Shown: positions 7,482 through 16,067, numbered from the stretch's first letter. The stretch: DNA of 64,000 bases from Rhodospirillum centenum SW (GCF_000016185.1 NC_011420.2:3015001-3079000); one strand, 5' to 3'. Translations and numbers: made by a program. Notes: generated by a model not told the origin, from the sequence alone.

Positions 7482-9672
7482 ATGACCCCGCCGCACGCTC
7501 TCCGCCCTTCTGGCCCCCGCCCTTCTGGCCCCCCCCATCCTGGCCCCCCCCATCCTGGCCCCCCCCATCCTGGCCCCCGCCATCCTTGCTCCCGCCGCCG
7601 CCCCGTCCGTGCCGCCCTGCCGGCAGCCCTGCTGGCGGGCCTCCTCGCCGCTGCTCCGGCCGCCCTGGCGCAGACGGCGCCGGTGGAGGAGATCGTCATC
7701 GTCGGCCGGCGCGGCGGCGTGCCGGCCTATGAACGTCCCTACGGCCCCACCGTGCTGGATGCCGCCACCCTGGCGACGGCGCCGCAGCGGCGGCTGGACG
7801 AGGCGCTGCGGGCGGTGCCCGGCTTCGGGCTGTTCCGCCGCGCCGGCAGCCGGCTGGCCAATCCCACGACGCAGGGCGTCTCCCTGCGCGGGATCGGCCC
7901 GAACGGGGCGGGCCGGACCCTGGTGCTGGTGGACCGGGGTGCCGGTCAACGATCCCTTCGGCGGCTGGGTCTACTGGTCGCGCCTGCCCACCGGGGCGGT
8001 GGAGCGGGTGGTCATCACCCGCGGCGGCGGGGCCGGCGCCTGGGGCAACGCCGCCCTGGCCGGCACCGTGCGGATCGAGACCACGCCCCCGGCCGGGTCA
8101 GAGGCGGAGCTGTCCGGCGGGTCCGACGACACCTGGCAGGCGCTGGCCGCCACCGCCGGCCGGGCCGGGCCGGTGACGCTGGGGCTGACCGCCAACGCCT
8201 TCACCACCGGCGGCGCGCCCGTCGTGCGCCGCGACCGGCGCGGCCCGGTGGACGTGAACGCCGACGCCGACGCGCTCTGGGCCGACGGGGTGGCGCAGGC
8301 CCGCTTCGGCAGCGTCGCCGCCACGGCGAAACTCTCCGTCTTCCGCGAGACCCGCGGCAACGGCACCCCCTATACCGGGAACCGGACCGAGGCGGTGGAG
8401 GGCAGCCTGCGGCTGGTGGGGGAGGGCGCGCTCCCCTGGGAGGCCGTGCTCTATGCCCGCGACTGGGAATTCTCCAGCACCTTCTCCGGCGTGGACGACG
8501 ACCGCGCCGGGGAAACGCCGGCGCTCGACCAGTACAAGGTGCCGGCTTCGGCGCTGGGCGGCATCGTCCAGATCGGGCTGGAGCCGGTACCCGGCCACAG
8601 CACCGACCTCGGCCTGGACCTGCGCTGGACCGAGGGCGAGACGCGCGAGCGTTATTTCTTCCAGAACGGCGGCTTCACCCGCGAACGCCGGGCCGGCGGA
8701 GACCAGATCATCGCCGGACTGTTCGCGGAGCATGTCTGGACCGCCCGGCCGGATCTGCTGCTGTCGGCGGGGGTGCGGCTGGACGGCTGGTGGAACCGCG
8801 GCGGCTTCCGCACGGAGGTGGTGCGGGCGACCGGCGCACCGCTTCTGGACAGCCGTGTGCCCGACCGCGACGGGCGGGTGCTGAACGGCCGAGCCGGGGT
8901 GGACTGGCAGGCGACCGATGCCCTGGCCCTGCGCGGTGCCGTCTATACCGGCTTCCGGCTGCCGACGCTGAACGAGTTCCACCGTCCGTTCCGGGTGGGC
9001 AACGACATCACGGAGGCCAACCCCGGTCTGGACCCGGAACGTCTGGCGGGCGGGGAGGTGGGGCTGCGCCTGACACCGCGGCCGGGGCTGACGCTGTCGG
9101 CCACGCTGTTCCACGTGGAACTGGAGGACGCGGTGGACAATGTCGTGCTGACCCGGACCCCCGGCGCTTACGCCCCCCTGGGGATCGTGGTGCCGGCCGG
9201 CGGCAGTCTGGCGCAGAGACGCAACCTGGACCGGATCGAGGTGGACGGGATCGAGGCGGAGCTGCGGCTGGAACCGCGGGACGACCTGTCGCTCTCCCTC
9301 TCCTACCTGTTCAGCGCGGCGGAGATCGCCTCGGCCCCCGGCTTCCCCGCGCTGGAGGGCAACCGGGTCGGCCAGGCGCCGCGCCACCAGGGCACGGTGG
9401 AGGCGACCTGGCGGCCGCTGGAGCCGGCGCTGCTGCGGCTGCAGGTCCGCGCCGCCTCCGACGCGTTCGAGAACAGCGAGAACGACCGGCGCCTGTCGCC
9501 CTATGTCGTGGCCGACCTCTATGCCGGCTGGGACCTGTCCCGCACCCTGCACCTGTTCGGCACGGTGGAGAACCTGACCGACCGCTTGGTGGAGACGGGC
9601 GTGCGCAGCGACGGGCTGACCAACATCGGCCCCGGCCGGCAGTGGCAGGTCGGGCTGAAGGCCCGCTGGTAG
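7482..9672 (+). pseudogene. TonB-dependent receptor, frameshifted by one base
   Basis: Two overlapping frames together make one outer-membrane receptor of about 730 aa. The first frame gives a signal peptide (AALLAGLLAAAPAALAQ), a TonB-box-like EEIVIVG and the plug domain (ANPTTQGVSLRGIGPNGAGRTLVLVD). The reading then continues in the next frame with GVPVNDPFGGWVYWSRLP, the rest of the plug and the full barrel, ending in the C-terminal aromatic KARW. The break is at 7934-7935: gac-c-gggg carries one extra C relative to the expected Val-Asp-Gly-Val-Pro. Either the gene is disrupted or this is a sequencing error. The substrate is unknown; irr lies close by. Confidence 0.8.
7511..7585 (+). repeat. 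Five tandem 15-bp units near the receptor's 5' end
   Basis: The unit tggccccccccatcc occurs three times exactly, flanked by two variants. In the receptor frame it encodes Gly-Pro-Pro-His-Pro repeats ahead of the signal peptide. Poly-C runs of eight inside the units make this stretch prone to slippage. If the true start is downstream, the repeat is untranslated. Confidence 0.8.
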
Positions 9673-9717
9673 GGCGGGAGCGTCTGAGGCGCCCCGCCGA
9701 CGGGCATCGCGCCCGGC

Positions 9718-10497
9718 TCATACGGTGGGAACGGTGCCGCCGTCGATGATGTGTTCGGTGCCGGTGATGGTGCCGGCGCGATCGGAGGCGAGGAAGGCGA
9801 TCAGGCTGGCAACCTCCTCCGGCGTCGAGGGCCGGCCGATCGGGATGCCGCCGAGCGACTCCATGATGATCCGCCGGCCGCCCTCCTGATCGGTGCCGGC
9901 GTCTTGCGCGACCCGCTCGGCCAAGCGCACCGCCGCCTCGGTCTCGATCCAGCCGGGCGCGACCCGCACCACGCGCACCCCCTTGGGCGAGACTTCCTTC
10001 GAGAGGCTCTTGCTGTAGGTGGAGAGCGCGGCCTTCGCGGCGGCATAGGCCGTCGTCGCCGCCGGCAAGGGCAATCTTCCCTGTATGGAGGTGACATGGA
10101 TGACGACGCCGCGACCCTGCGCCACCATCCCGGGCACCAGTTCGCGGTCAAGCCGGACGGCGGGCATCAGGTTGAGAGCGATCTCCCTGGCCCAGTCCGT
10201 ATCGCCCAACGCCGCGAACCCGCCCGCCGGGGCGGATGAGCCGCCGAGCATGTGGACGATCACATCAACCCCGCCCAGGCGGTCGCGCACCGCGGCGGCG
10301 AGCGCGGCGCAGCCTTCCGGGGTCGTCAGGTCCGCGGCGACGAACATCGTCTCGCAGGCCGTGTCCGGGCGGGATCGGGCGGCGGTCAGCACACGGGCAC
10401 CGAGGTCGCGGAACAGCGCGACGGTGGCCGCGCCCGCGCCGCGCGTGCCCGAGGTGACGAGGGCGCGCTTGCCTTCCAGGCTGATGAAACCGCTCAT
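9718..10497 (-). CDS. SDR family oxidoreductase
   Basis: The product is 259 aa, a classical short-chain dehydrogenase/reductase. The N-terminal nucleotide-binding motif is TSGTRGAG, where the first Gly of TGxxxGxG is Ser. The catalytic Ser and the YxxxK pair are present (TSIQGR, then [11 protein letters not shown]). The C-terminus ends [20 protein letters not shown], as in FabG-like SDRs. The substrate is unknown. It overlaps the upstream SnoaL-like gene by four bases (ATGA) and the pair is divergent from the LysR gene, its probable regulator. Confidence 0.85.
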   Translation of the reverse strand: MSGFISLEGKRALVTSGTRGAGAATVALFRDLGARVLTAARSRPDTACETMFVAADLTTPEGCAALAAAVRDRLGGVDVIVHMLGGSSAPAGGFAALGDTDWAREIALNLMPAVRLDRELVPGMVAQGRGVVIHVTSIQGRLPLPAATTAYAAAKAALSTYSKSLSKEVSPKGVRVVRVAPGWIETEAAVRLAERVAQDAGTDQEGGRRIIMESLGGIPIGRPSTPEEVASLIAFLASDRAGTITGTEHIIDGGTVPTV

Positions 10498-10817
10498 GCC
10501 GTGATCTCCAGGCCGGTGATCCGGTCGCCCTCAAGCCGGAACGCGAAGGTCAGGCTGGCCGGGCTGCCCGGGAACCGTCCGGTTACCCGGGCACGGATCT
10601 CGGTGACATCGCCCCTTTCCGTCATGCCGAGCAGTTCGGTCGTGTACTGGTACGTGGCCTTCGCCGCGCTCCACCACGCGCCGATGGCGTCACGGCCGAC
10701 ATGGGACCGCGCTTCGTCCGTGACGACGGCGTCGGGCGCGAAGGCATTCACCAGGGTCGCGCGGTCGTTCCTCGCGTCGGCATCGAAATAGGCCAGGATC
10801 GGTGGGGGAAGGGTCAT
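10494..10817 (-). CDS. SnoaL/NTF2-like protein
   Basis: The product is 107 aa from the ATG at 10817. The pattern [25 protein letters not shown] followed by GRDAIGAWW is typical of the cone-shaped NTF2/SnoaL fold, which serves small-molecule isomerases, cyclases and binding proteins. It is the first gene of a two-gene unit with the SDR, translationally coupled by the ATGA overlap. Its promoter region faces the LysR gene and was copied in the 145-bp duplication. The function cannot be narrowed further. Confidence 0.7.
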   Translation of the reverse strand: MTLPPPILAYFDADARNDRATLVNAFAPDAVVTDEARSHVGRDAIGAWWSAAKATYQYTTELLGMTERGDVTEIRARVTGRFPGSPASLTFAFRLEGDRITGLEITA

Positions 10818-10831
10818 TGCGCCAGTCCTTC

Positions 10832-10976
10832 TGATCGGGGTCGCTCGGTCCTTTCCACTATGGGCGTGGACACCCGTTCCGATAATCGGGATAAAGCGGG
10901 ATGTGGAATTTCGAATGACGGGACAATGTACCGGCCTGACCTGGACGATCTGGATGCCGTCATCGCCATCGCCCGC
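10832..10976. repeat. 145-bp direct repeat, copy A
   Basis: This segment matches 12580-12724 base for base except two positions near the 3' end (ggacgatctgg versus gaacgatctcg). It covers the divergent promoter region and the first 17 codons of the LysR gene. Offset between copies is 1,748 bp. The right edge of copy A joins a transposase fragment at 10977. Confidence 0.95.
10926..10976 (+). pseudogene. Truncated copy of the LysR gene 5' end
   Basis: The first 17 codons of the LysR regulator ([17 protein letters not shown]) are present here and end where the IS fragment begins. The frame runs into IS DNA and stops at 11027, so only a 33-residue nonsense fusion could be made. The complete gene is at 12674-13582. 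Two codons differ from the intact copy. Confidence 0.85.
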
Positions 10977-11707
10977 AGAAGGCCGAAACCGGCCGTCCAA
11001 GGTCTGTTGACCTTCGGGACGTCTTGACCGCCTTGCGCTACCTAGCCTGGACGGGCTGTGTCTGGCGGCTTTTACCGAAGGACTTTCCACCGTGGCAGAC
11101 GGTGTATCGGTGGTTCCGGCATCTCCTGCGGCGTTTGCTGTTCCAGACGATCCACGACGTGGCGTTGATGATCGACCGTGAGCGGGCCGGCCGCGACGCC
11201 AGTTCCAGCGCCGGGATCGTGGACAGCCAATCGGTGAAGTCTCCCGCCGCGAGGGAGCGTGGCGACGATGCGGGCAAGAAGATCAACGGACGCAAGCGGC
11301 ACATCGCGGTGGACACCGATGGCTGCCTGCTGATGGTCAACCTGACCACCGCCGACATTTCCGACTCCGCCGGGGCCCGGACGATCCTGGAGGTGATGCG
11401 CAAGCGTTGGCCGTGGATGAAGCACCTCTTTGCCGACAATGCCTATGATCGTAAGACGCTGATGGACAAGGCTGCCTCCCTCGACTTCACCGTCGAGGTG
11501 GTTCAGCGGACCGATACCGAGCCGGGGTTCAAGGTCGTGCCCCGGCGCTGGGTGGTCGAACGGGCCTTCGGATGGATGACCTGCTGGAGACGCTTGGTTC
11601 GAGACGACGAAGCCCGGATCGACATCTCCGGCGGCATGATACAACTCGCCATGGCAAGCCTGCTGCTTCGAAGAGTCTGCCACTGAAGCGGTTGTCAAAC
11701 AGGCCTT
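10977..11707 (+). mobile_element. IS5-type insertion sequence remnant, 5'-truncated
   Basis: A DDE transposase frame runs from the junction at 10977 to the stop at 11686. The first clear residues are RPRSVDLRDVLTALRYLAWTG; the usual first ~50 residues and any start codon are missing. The catalytic triad is intact: D in GIVDSQSVK, D in FADNAYD and E in RRWVVERAFGWM. The right end, ggttgtcaaacaggcct, lies just after the stop and resembles a second end at 12558-12579. The left end is deleted at the join with copy A, so the element should be unable to move. Confidence 0.8.
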
Positions 11708-11720
11708 ATATAATAACGTG

Positions 11721-11888
11721 TCAACTTTCCTTTTTTTCTAAAAACCATACACCAAAAATAAGTATCGTGGCCAAGCCATAAATAGGTGTATGCCCCAAAC
11801 CCAAAAATGATAAAATTGGGCCAAGAAACAAACCGGCGCTTGCACCCCTCATGATGTTTGAGATTTTTGCGATTTTTTCTTTGTCCAT
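11721..11888 (-). CDS. Small two-helix membrane protein, candidate immunity protein
   Basis: The product is 55 aa starting at the ATG at 11888 with AGGAA six bases upstream. It begins with a charged segment (MDKEKIAKISNIMRG), has two hydrophobic stretches (residues about 15-32 and 36-50, with GHTPIYG between) and ends EKKES. Base composition is AT-rich, unlike the chromosome. It lies 61 bp downstream of the candidate leader-peptide gene on the same strand. Short membrane proteins with this layout often serve as immunity proteins for GG-leader bacteriocins. That function is inference from context; no known immunity family is recognised. Confidence 0.5.
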   Translation of the reverse strand: MDKEKIAKISNIMRGASAGLFLGPILSFLGLGHTPIYGLATILIFGVWFLEKKES

Positions 11889-11949
11889 TTTGAATTCCTG
11901 TCTATTTGCCGCTAACAGTCATAGAGGCTGGTGGCGATGTCGTGCATGA

Positions 11950-12083
11950 TCAGCTCATGCCTGCTACACATTGGGTATAGGCGAGAATGGCATCTGACGG
12001 GCCATCTTCGAACACATCCGCTATACGGCCGTATACAAGTAATCCTGACCCGAGAACTCCAGATGTTACGGGATTGCTAAATG
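11950..12083 (-). other. Minus-one frame continuation of the leader-peptide gene
   Basis: Past the stop at 12084, the minus-one frame stays open to a TGA at 11950-11952. It reads LTFSNPVTSGVLGSGLLVYG, then RIADVFEDGPSDAILAYTQC and VAGMS. A single extra T in the T6 run (A6 on the plus strand, 12086-12091) would join it to the upstream ORF, giving one 101-residue precursor with a Gly-rich hydrophobic middle, as in class II microcins. Either the gene is broken, slippage occurs at the T6 run, or the frame is open by chance. Confidence 0.4.
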
Positions 12084-12254
12084 TCAAAAAACTGCAATAC
12101 GGAACCCAGCGGCCAGATTGTTGAAATTGTCCGCATTCCTGCCATTGATCCTATACTGTTCAATATGATGCCCGCAAGAATCTTTATCTCGATCGCCAAT
12201 AGCAGCGCCACCGATTTGCATAATCTCGCCCATGGTAAGTTTACGCATTTCCAT
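12084..12254 (-). CDS. Candidate double-glycine-type leader peptide / microcin precursor
   Basis: The ORF is 56 codons from the ATG at 12254, with GGAGA upstream (rbs-like, spacing six). The N-terminus contains LTMGEIMQIGGA, which fits the GG/GA leader consensus at every key position: L-12, T-11, E-8, I-7, I-4, G-2, A-1. Such leaders are cleaved by C39-peptidase ABC exporters, as for colicin V. The predicted mature part has one Cys and ends at a stop inside a T6 run; the minus-one frame then continues 45 codons. No exporter gene is in the window. The candidate immunity gene follows downstream. Confidence 0.5.
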   Translation of the reverse strand: MEMRKLTMGEIMQIGGAAIGDRDKDSCGHHIEQYRINGRNADNFNNLAAGFRIAVF

Positions 12255-12579
12255 GAAAATTCTCCATCTTTCCCGAACAAAGAAAAAGTACAACGACAAT
12301 AAAGAGCTAACAAATCCGGCTTTCTCATAGAAAACATAGAAAAGTGTGGTGCGGCCCCGCATTGTAAATCATTCAGATTGTCTGCGCGACATTCCAGGTT
12401 GCCGAACAGATCTGTGGTATTGTGTTCGATTCATGTGCAATTCAGCCCAGCTTTGCTCGCAAATAGTATGATGATGACTGTGATTCCGTTTGAGGAATAG
12501 AACATGATTTAGCATATATTGCTACTCTTAATGTAATATACGTTACTTATAGTGATCTGAGGGCGTTCTCAAACAGGCT
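12255..12579. other. AT-rich upstream region with an IS-end-like edge
   Basis: No convincing gene is seen in these 325 bases. They should hold the promoter of the leader-peptide gene; a weak candidate reading on the minus strand is TTGTTA-N17-TACTTT just upstream of the ribosome-binding site. The right edge, gagggcgttctcaaacaggct at 12558-12578, shares TCAAACAGGC with the IS right end at 11695-11704 in the same orientation, and abuts copy B of the 145-bp repeat. Confidence 0.5.
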
Positions 12580-12724
12580 TGATCGGGGTCGCTCGGTCCT
12601 TTCCACTATGGGCGTGGACACCCGTTCCGATAATCGGGATAAAGCGGGATGTGGAATTTCGAATGACGGGACAATGTACCGGCCTGACCTGAACGATCTC
12701 GATGCCGTCATCGCCATCGCCCGC
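12580..12724. repeat. 145-bp direct repeat, copy B
   Basis: This is the copy attached to the complete LysR gene. It begins exactly at the IS-end-like sequence and contains the LysR promoter, an AT-rich T-N11-A-like region around ttccgataatcggg, and the first codons. See copy A at 10832 for the comparison. Confidence 0.95.
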
Positions 12725-13582
12725 CGGGGGTCGTTCCGCGCCGCGGCGCTCGATCTGGGGATGTCCACGACCGCGCTCAGCAACGCGATCGGAAAACTGG
12801 AGGCGAGCCTTGGCGTCCGCCTGTTCAACCGCACGACGCGGAGCGTCTCGCTCAGCGATGCCGGGCGGCTGTTCGTCGCGCAGATCGGTCCGGCCGTGCA
12901 GGACATTCACGGCGCCCTGGAGGCCGTGCGGTCGCAGCAGACGGTTCCGTCAGGCACGCTTCGCATCAACGCCTTTGCCACGGCGGCACGGGAGATCCTC
13001 TCGCCGCTGGTGCTGGAGTTCCTGCGCCGCCATCCGCAGGTGCATGTCGATCTCGTCACCGAAGGGCGGCTGGTGGATATCGTCGCCGAGGGATTCGACC
13101 TGGGTGTGCGGGTGGCCGACCTGGTGCCCAGCGACATGATCGCGATCTCCCTGGGGCGTCCCCAGCGCCATGCCGTCGTCGGGTCGCCGGCCTATTTCCA
13201 GCGGCATGACACGCCACGGGTTCCGCCCGACCTCCTCCATCACCCGTGCATCCGGGTCCGGCTGCCGAACGGCGCCCTCTATCGCTGGCAGTTCGAGAAG
13301 GACGGACAGACGGCCCAGATCGACGTGGCGGGACCGATCACCCTGGACGAGGCCGGTCTTGCCCGCATCGCCGTCCTGGACGGGATCGGACTCGGCTTCT
13401 TCATGGAGCAGGACGTGCGTACCGACATCGACGCGGGCCGGCTCGTGCGCGTGCTCGACGACTGGACGCCGCCGCGTGCCGGGCTCTGCCTCTACTATCC
13501 CGGACGGCGCAACCCCTCGGCCGCCCTCCGGGCGTTCATCGGTCTGGCCCGGGACATTGCGGCGGGCGGGACGATCGGATAG
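12674..13582 (+). CDS. LysR-family transcriptional regulator
   Basis: The product is 302 aa, the usual LysR length, from the ATG at 12674. The HTH covers residues about 1-60 ([44 protein letters not shown]). The effector-binding domain follows, with [12 protein letters not shown] and [16 protein letters not shown], as in regulators of SDR/oxidoreductase genes. It was divergent from the SnoaL/SDR pair before the insertion and probably regulates that pair. The gene itself looks intact. The efflux-pump leader begins 36 bp after its stop. Confidence 0.9.
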   Translation: MYRPDLNDLDAVIAIARRGSFRAAALDLGMSTTALSNAIGKLEASLGVRLFNRTTRSVSLSDAGRLFVAQIGPAVQDIHGALEAVRSQQTVPSGTLRINAFATAAREILSPLVLEFLRRHPQVHVDLVTEGRLVDIVAEGFDLGVRVADLVPSDMIAISLGRPQRHAVVGSPAYFQRHDTPRVPPDLLHHPCIRVRLPNGALYRWQFEKDGQTAQIDVAGPITLDEAGLARIAVLDGIGLGFFMEQDVRTDIDAGRLVRVLDDWTPPRAGLCLYYPGRRNPSAALRAFIGLARDIAAGGTIG

Positions 13583-13617
13583 GGTCATGCTCCAGTGTGA
13601 AGTGCGAGGTCGAAGGC

Positions 13618-13647
13618 ATGGGAGCCGGCAAGTCAGCAGACAGGTAA
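13618..13647 (+). CDS. Nine-codon leader peptide of the efflux pump
   Basis: ATG at 13618 opens nine codons, MGAGKSADR, then TAA. The known cmlA attenuation leader is MSTSKNADK, and the two agree in length, in the K-x-A-D core and in a basic last residue. In cmlA a chloramphenicol-stalled ribosome on this peptide opens downstream RNA pairing and allows pump translation. GAGG lies about nine bases upstream. The perfect hairpin beginning one base after the TAA and the pump start 105 bp away support the same logic here. Similarity to the cmlA leader is from memory. Confidence 0.65.
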   Translation: MGAGKSADR

Positions 13648-13676
13648 GCCGCAACAACGGGCATTGTTGTTGCGGC
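13648..13676 (+). promoter_or_regulatory. Attenuator hairpin between leader peptide and pump gene
   Basis: GCCGCAACAAC at 13648-13658 pairs perfectly with GTTGTTGCGGC at 13666-13676, an 11-bp stem with a 7-base loop immediately after the leader stop codon. No T-run follows, so it does not look like an intrinsic terminator. A second pairing is possible between GTCAGCA inside the leader (13632-13638) and TGCTGAC at 13703-13709. The direct repeat cctgaccga also occurs twice before the pump start. Confidence 0.65.
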
Positions 13677-13752
13677 GTTCTGTAAGACCGATCCTGACCG
13701 ATTGCTGACGCACGGACGCCGCCGGTATTCCTGACCGAGCGGAACCCTTCCC

Positions 13753-14955
13753 ATGACCAGCACACGCCCCGCGTGGGCCTTTACGCTGCCGGCAGCCCTG
13801 CTGCTGATGGCTCCCTTCGACATCCTCGCTTCCCTGGCGATGGACATCTATCTCCCCGTCGTTCCGGCGATGCCTGCCGCCCTGGACACGACGCCCTCCG
13901 TGATCCAGCTCAGCTTGAGCCTCTACATGGCGATGCTCGGCGTGGGGCAGGTGATCTTCGGCCCGATCTCGGATCGCCTCGGGCGGCGGCCGGTCCTGCT
14001 TGCGGGGGGCGCGCTCTTCGTCGCCGCGTCCCTCGGGGCGGCAGGCTCGCCGACGGCCGCGGTCTTTGTCGCCTTCCGCCTGCTTCAGGCGGTCGGGGCG
14101 TCGGCGGCGCTGGTGGCGACGTTCGCGGCGGTGCGCGACGTCTATGCCGGCCGGCCCGAGGGCGTCGTCATCTACGGGCTTTTCAGTTCGATCCTGGCCT
14201 TCGTCCCCGCCCTCGGCCCCATCGCCGGAGCCTTGATCGGCGGGGTCTTCGGATGGCGGGCGATCTTCGTCACGCTGGCCGCCCTGGCGCTGCCCGCGCT
14301 TCTGAATGCCGGCGTCAGATGGCCCGAAACCCGGCCGCCCGCAACCCGCCTGCCGGATGATGCGACGCGGCGCCGGTCCGTTCTGCCGGTTTTCGCCAGC
14401 CCGGCCTTCTGGGTCTACACGGCCGGCTTCAGCGCCGGCATGGGCACCTTCTTCGTCTTCTTCTCGACGGCCCCCCGCGTGCTGATAGACAGGGCGGGCT
14501 GGTCGGAGATCGGGTTCAGCCTGGCCTTCGCCACGGTCGCGGTCGTCATGATCGGGACCACCCGGTTCGCCCGGTCCTTCGTCGCCCGGTGGGGCATCCC
14601 GGGTTGCGTGGCGCGCGGGATGGCGCTGCTCGTCTGCGGGTCTGCCCTGCTGGCGATCGGCGAAGTCTCCGGCCCGCCGTCCTTTCTCGGCTACATCCTG
14701 CCGATGTGGGTCATGGCGGTCGGCATCGTCTTCACGGTGTCCGTGACCGCCAACGGCGCGCTTGCACCGTTCGACGACATCGCGGGATCGGCCGTCGCGC
14801 TCTACTTCTGCGTCCAGAGCCTGATCGTCAGCCTTGCCGGGACCGCGGCGGCGACGCTGCTGAACGGCGACACGGCCTGGCCCGTGATCGGCTACGCCAC
14901 GACGATGGCGCTGCTGGTGTCCGCGGGGCTGGCGTGGCTTCGATCCCGGCCGTGA
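13753..14955 (+). CDS. CmlA/FloR-type MFS drug efflux pump
   Basis: The product is 400 aa with about 12 membrane helices. The N-terminus reads PFDILASLAMDIYLPVVP, then GPISDRLGRRPVLLAGG (motif A), which follows the CmlA/FloR phenicol exporters closely. RLLQAVGASAALVATFAAVRD is the matching motif further on. These pumps expel chloramphenicol and, for FloR, florfenicol by proton antiport across the inner membrane. The preceding leader peptide and hairpin strengthen the phenicol assignment. Actual drug range is not readable from sequence; Bcr/CflA-type multidrug export is the alternative. Confidence 0.8.
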   Translation: MTSTRPAWAFTLPAALLLMAPFDILASLAMDIYLPVVPAMPAALDTTPSVIQLSLSLYMAMLGVGQVIFGPISDRLGRRPVLLAGGALFVAASLGAAGSPTAAVFVAFRLLQAVGASAALVATFAAVRDVYAGRPEGVVIYGLFSSILAFVPALGPIAGALIGGVFGWRAIFVTLAALALPALLNAGVRWPETRPPATRLPDDATRRRSVLPVFASPAFWVYTAGFSAGMGTFFVFFSTAPRVLIDRAGWSEIGFSLAFATVAVVMIGTTRFARSFVARWGIPGCVARGMALLVCGSALLAIGEVSGPPSFLGYILPMWVMAVGIVFTVSVTANGALAPFDDIAGSAVALYFCVQSLIVSLAGTAAATLLNGDTAWPVIGYATTMALLVSAGLAWLRSRP

Positions 14956-15112
14956 GGCGGACGCGCCGGGCGGTCCTGTGACGCGCGGCGCGGCCCCCGC
15001 CGGGCCGGAACTACCCCCTTCGGCCTAAGTCCGACGACTCCTGATGGCAGGATAAACGATTTGGTAACCAGGATCATGAAGAGTCGCCGCAGGTTCCGAT
15101 GCGGCGGAAATC

Positions 15113-15724
15113 ATGATGATCGGTCATGCTTCGAATTATCCGGCGAATTCGGCCGATTCCGGATCGGTCGGTGATCTCGGGGCGGAGGCATCTACGGCAG
15201 CGCCGCAACGCCTGACGTCTGATCTTGTCCAGATGATCTTCAAGGATTACTTCGGGATCATTGGCGAGAAATACCGGACATACTGTGCCTTCACGACCGC
15301 GATCAACTGCCGGGTCCTGGCGCATTTCGGGATCGCGGCGCGGCCGCTTCCCTGTCAGGCGCTGCTGCGGACCGAACGGGGCAACTTCGCCCTGGGCTAT
15401 GTCGAGGAGGTTCCCGCGGGGCAGTGGAACGGCCATGTCGTCACCCTGGCCGGGGACTGGCTGATCGACTGCACCCTGGCGGGGTTCCGCCGGCTGGGTG
15501 ACTTTCCCGTGCCGGACGTCGCCATCGTCACCGGAGCGGAGCCGGAGGCGGACGTCCTGGCGGGGTTCGAGCCGGCGCCCGGCCACCACCTGCTCTGGCG
15601 GGCACCGCCGTCGGGCACGCCCGGCCGGCTGCCGCAGGAACCGGAGGCGATGGTGCAGGCCGCCGCCCGCGCCCTGATCGCGGCCGTGGCGCGGGATCTG
15701 GCGGAGCGCCCGGGGCGGGCGTAG
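15113..15724 (+). CDS. Transglutaminase-like hypothetical protein
   Basis: The product is 203 aa. The region KYRTYCAFTTAINCRVLAHF, then WNGHVVTLAGDWLIDCTL, gives a Cys-His-Asp order compatible with a papain/transglutaminase-like fold, but I do not recognise a named family. The first ~30 residues are polar and probably disordered. A 7-bp hairpin (CGCCGCA with TGCGGCG, 15085-15106) sits immediately before the start codon and could affect translation. It is alone between the pump and the sugE-like gene. Confidence 0.5.
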   Translation: MMIGHASNYPANSADSGSVGDLGAEASTAAPQRLTSDLVQMIFKDYFGIIGEKYRTYCAFTTAINCRVLAHFGIAARPLPCQALLRTERGNFALGYVEEVPAGQWNGHVVTLAGDWLIDCTLAGFRRLGDFPVPDVAIVTGAEPEADVLAGFEPAPGHHLLWRAPPSGTPGRLPQEPEAMVQAAARALIAAVARDLAERPGRA

Positions 15725-15746
15725 CCGGGAGGGGGCGCGGGCGGGC

Positions 15747-16067
15747 TCAGCCGCCGCTGAACACCTTCAGCCCGACGATGCCGGCGACGATCAGGGCGAT
15801 GCAGGCCAGCCGCGCCGCCGTCGCCGGCTCCCCGAACAGGACGATGCCCAGCAGCGCCGTGCCGACGGCGCCGATGCCGGTCCAGACCGCATAGGCCGTG
15901 CCGACCGGCAGGCTGCGCATGGCGACGGAGAGCAGGAAGAAGCTGGCCAGGGCCACCACCAGCGTGACCGCCGTGGGCAGCGGCCGGGTGAAGCCTTCGG
16001 AATATTTCAGCCCGATCGCCCAGCCGATCTCCAGAATCCCGGCCACGAACAGCACCAGCCACGCCAT
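15747..16067 (-). CDS. sugE: SMR-family guanidinium/quaternary ammonium exporter (SugE/Gdx)
   Basis: The product is 106 aa with four membrane helices, the SMR norm. It begins [20 protein letters not shown], containing the essential membrane Glu of the first helix in the SugE/Gdx context (GILEIGWA). Gdx proteins are dual-topology dimers that exchange guanidinium for protons. The start at 16067 follows GGAGGAAGGA. I looked upstream for a guanidine riboswitch and could not recognise one. Confidence 0.85.
   Translation of the reverse strand: MAWLVLFVAGILEIGWAIGLKYSEGFTRPLPTAVTLVVALASFFLLSVAMRSLPVGTAYAVWTGIGAVGTALLGIVLFGEPATAARLACIALIVAGIVGLKVFSGG

Noticed and set aside
10701-11027. 108-aa frame spanning copy A and the IS junction
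   Set aside because: Its N-terminal part is antisense to the SnoaL-like gene and the rest is the broken LysR/IS fusion.
12084-12091. Programmed minus-one ribosomal frameshift site
   Set aside because: The T6 run meets a stop codon directly in the A site, which does not form a standard X-XXY-YYZ slippery heptamer; slippage or mutation is more likely.
12077-12337. Alternative 86-aa frame across the leader-peptide gene
   Set aside because: It lacks a good ribosome-binding site and has no leader or recognised motif; the overlapping frame with GGAGA and the GG/GA leader is better supported.
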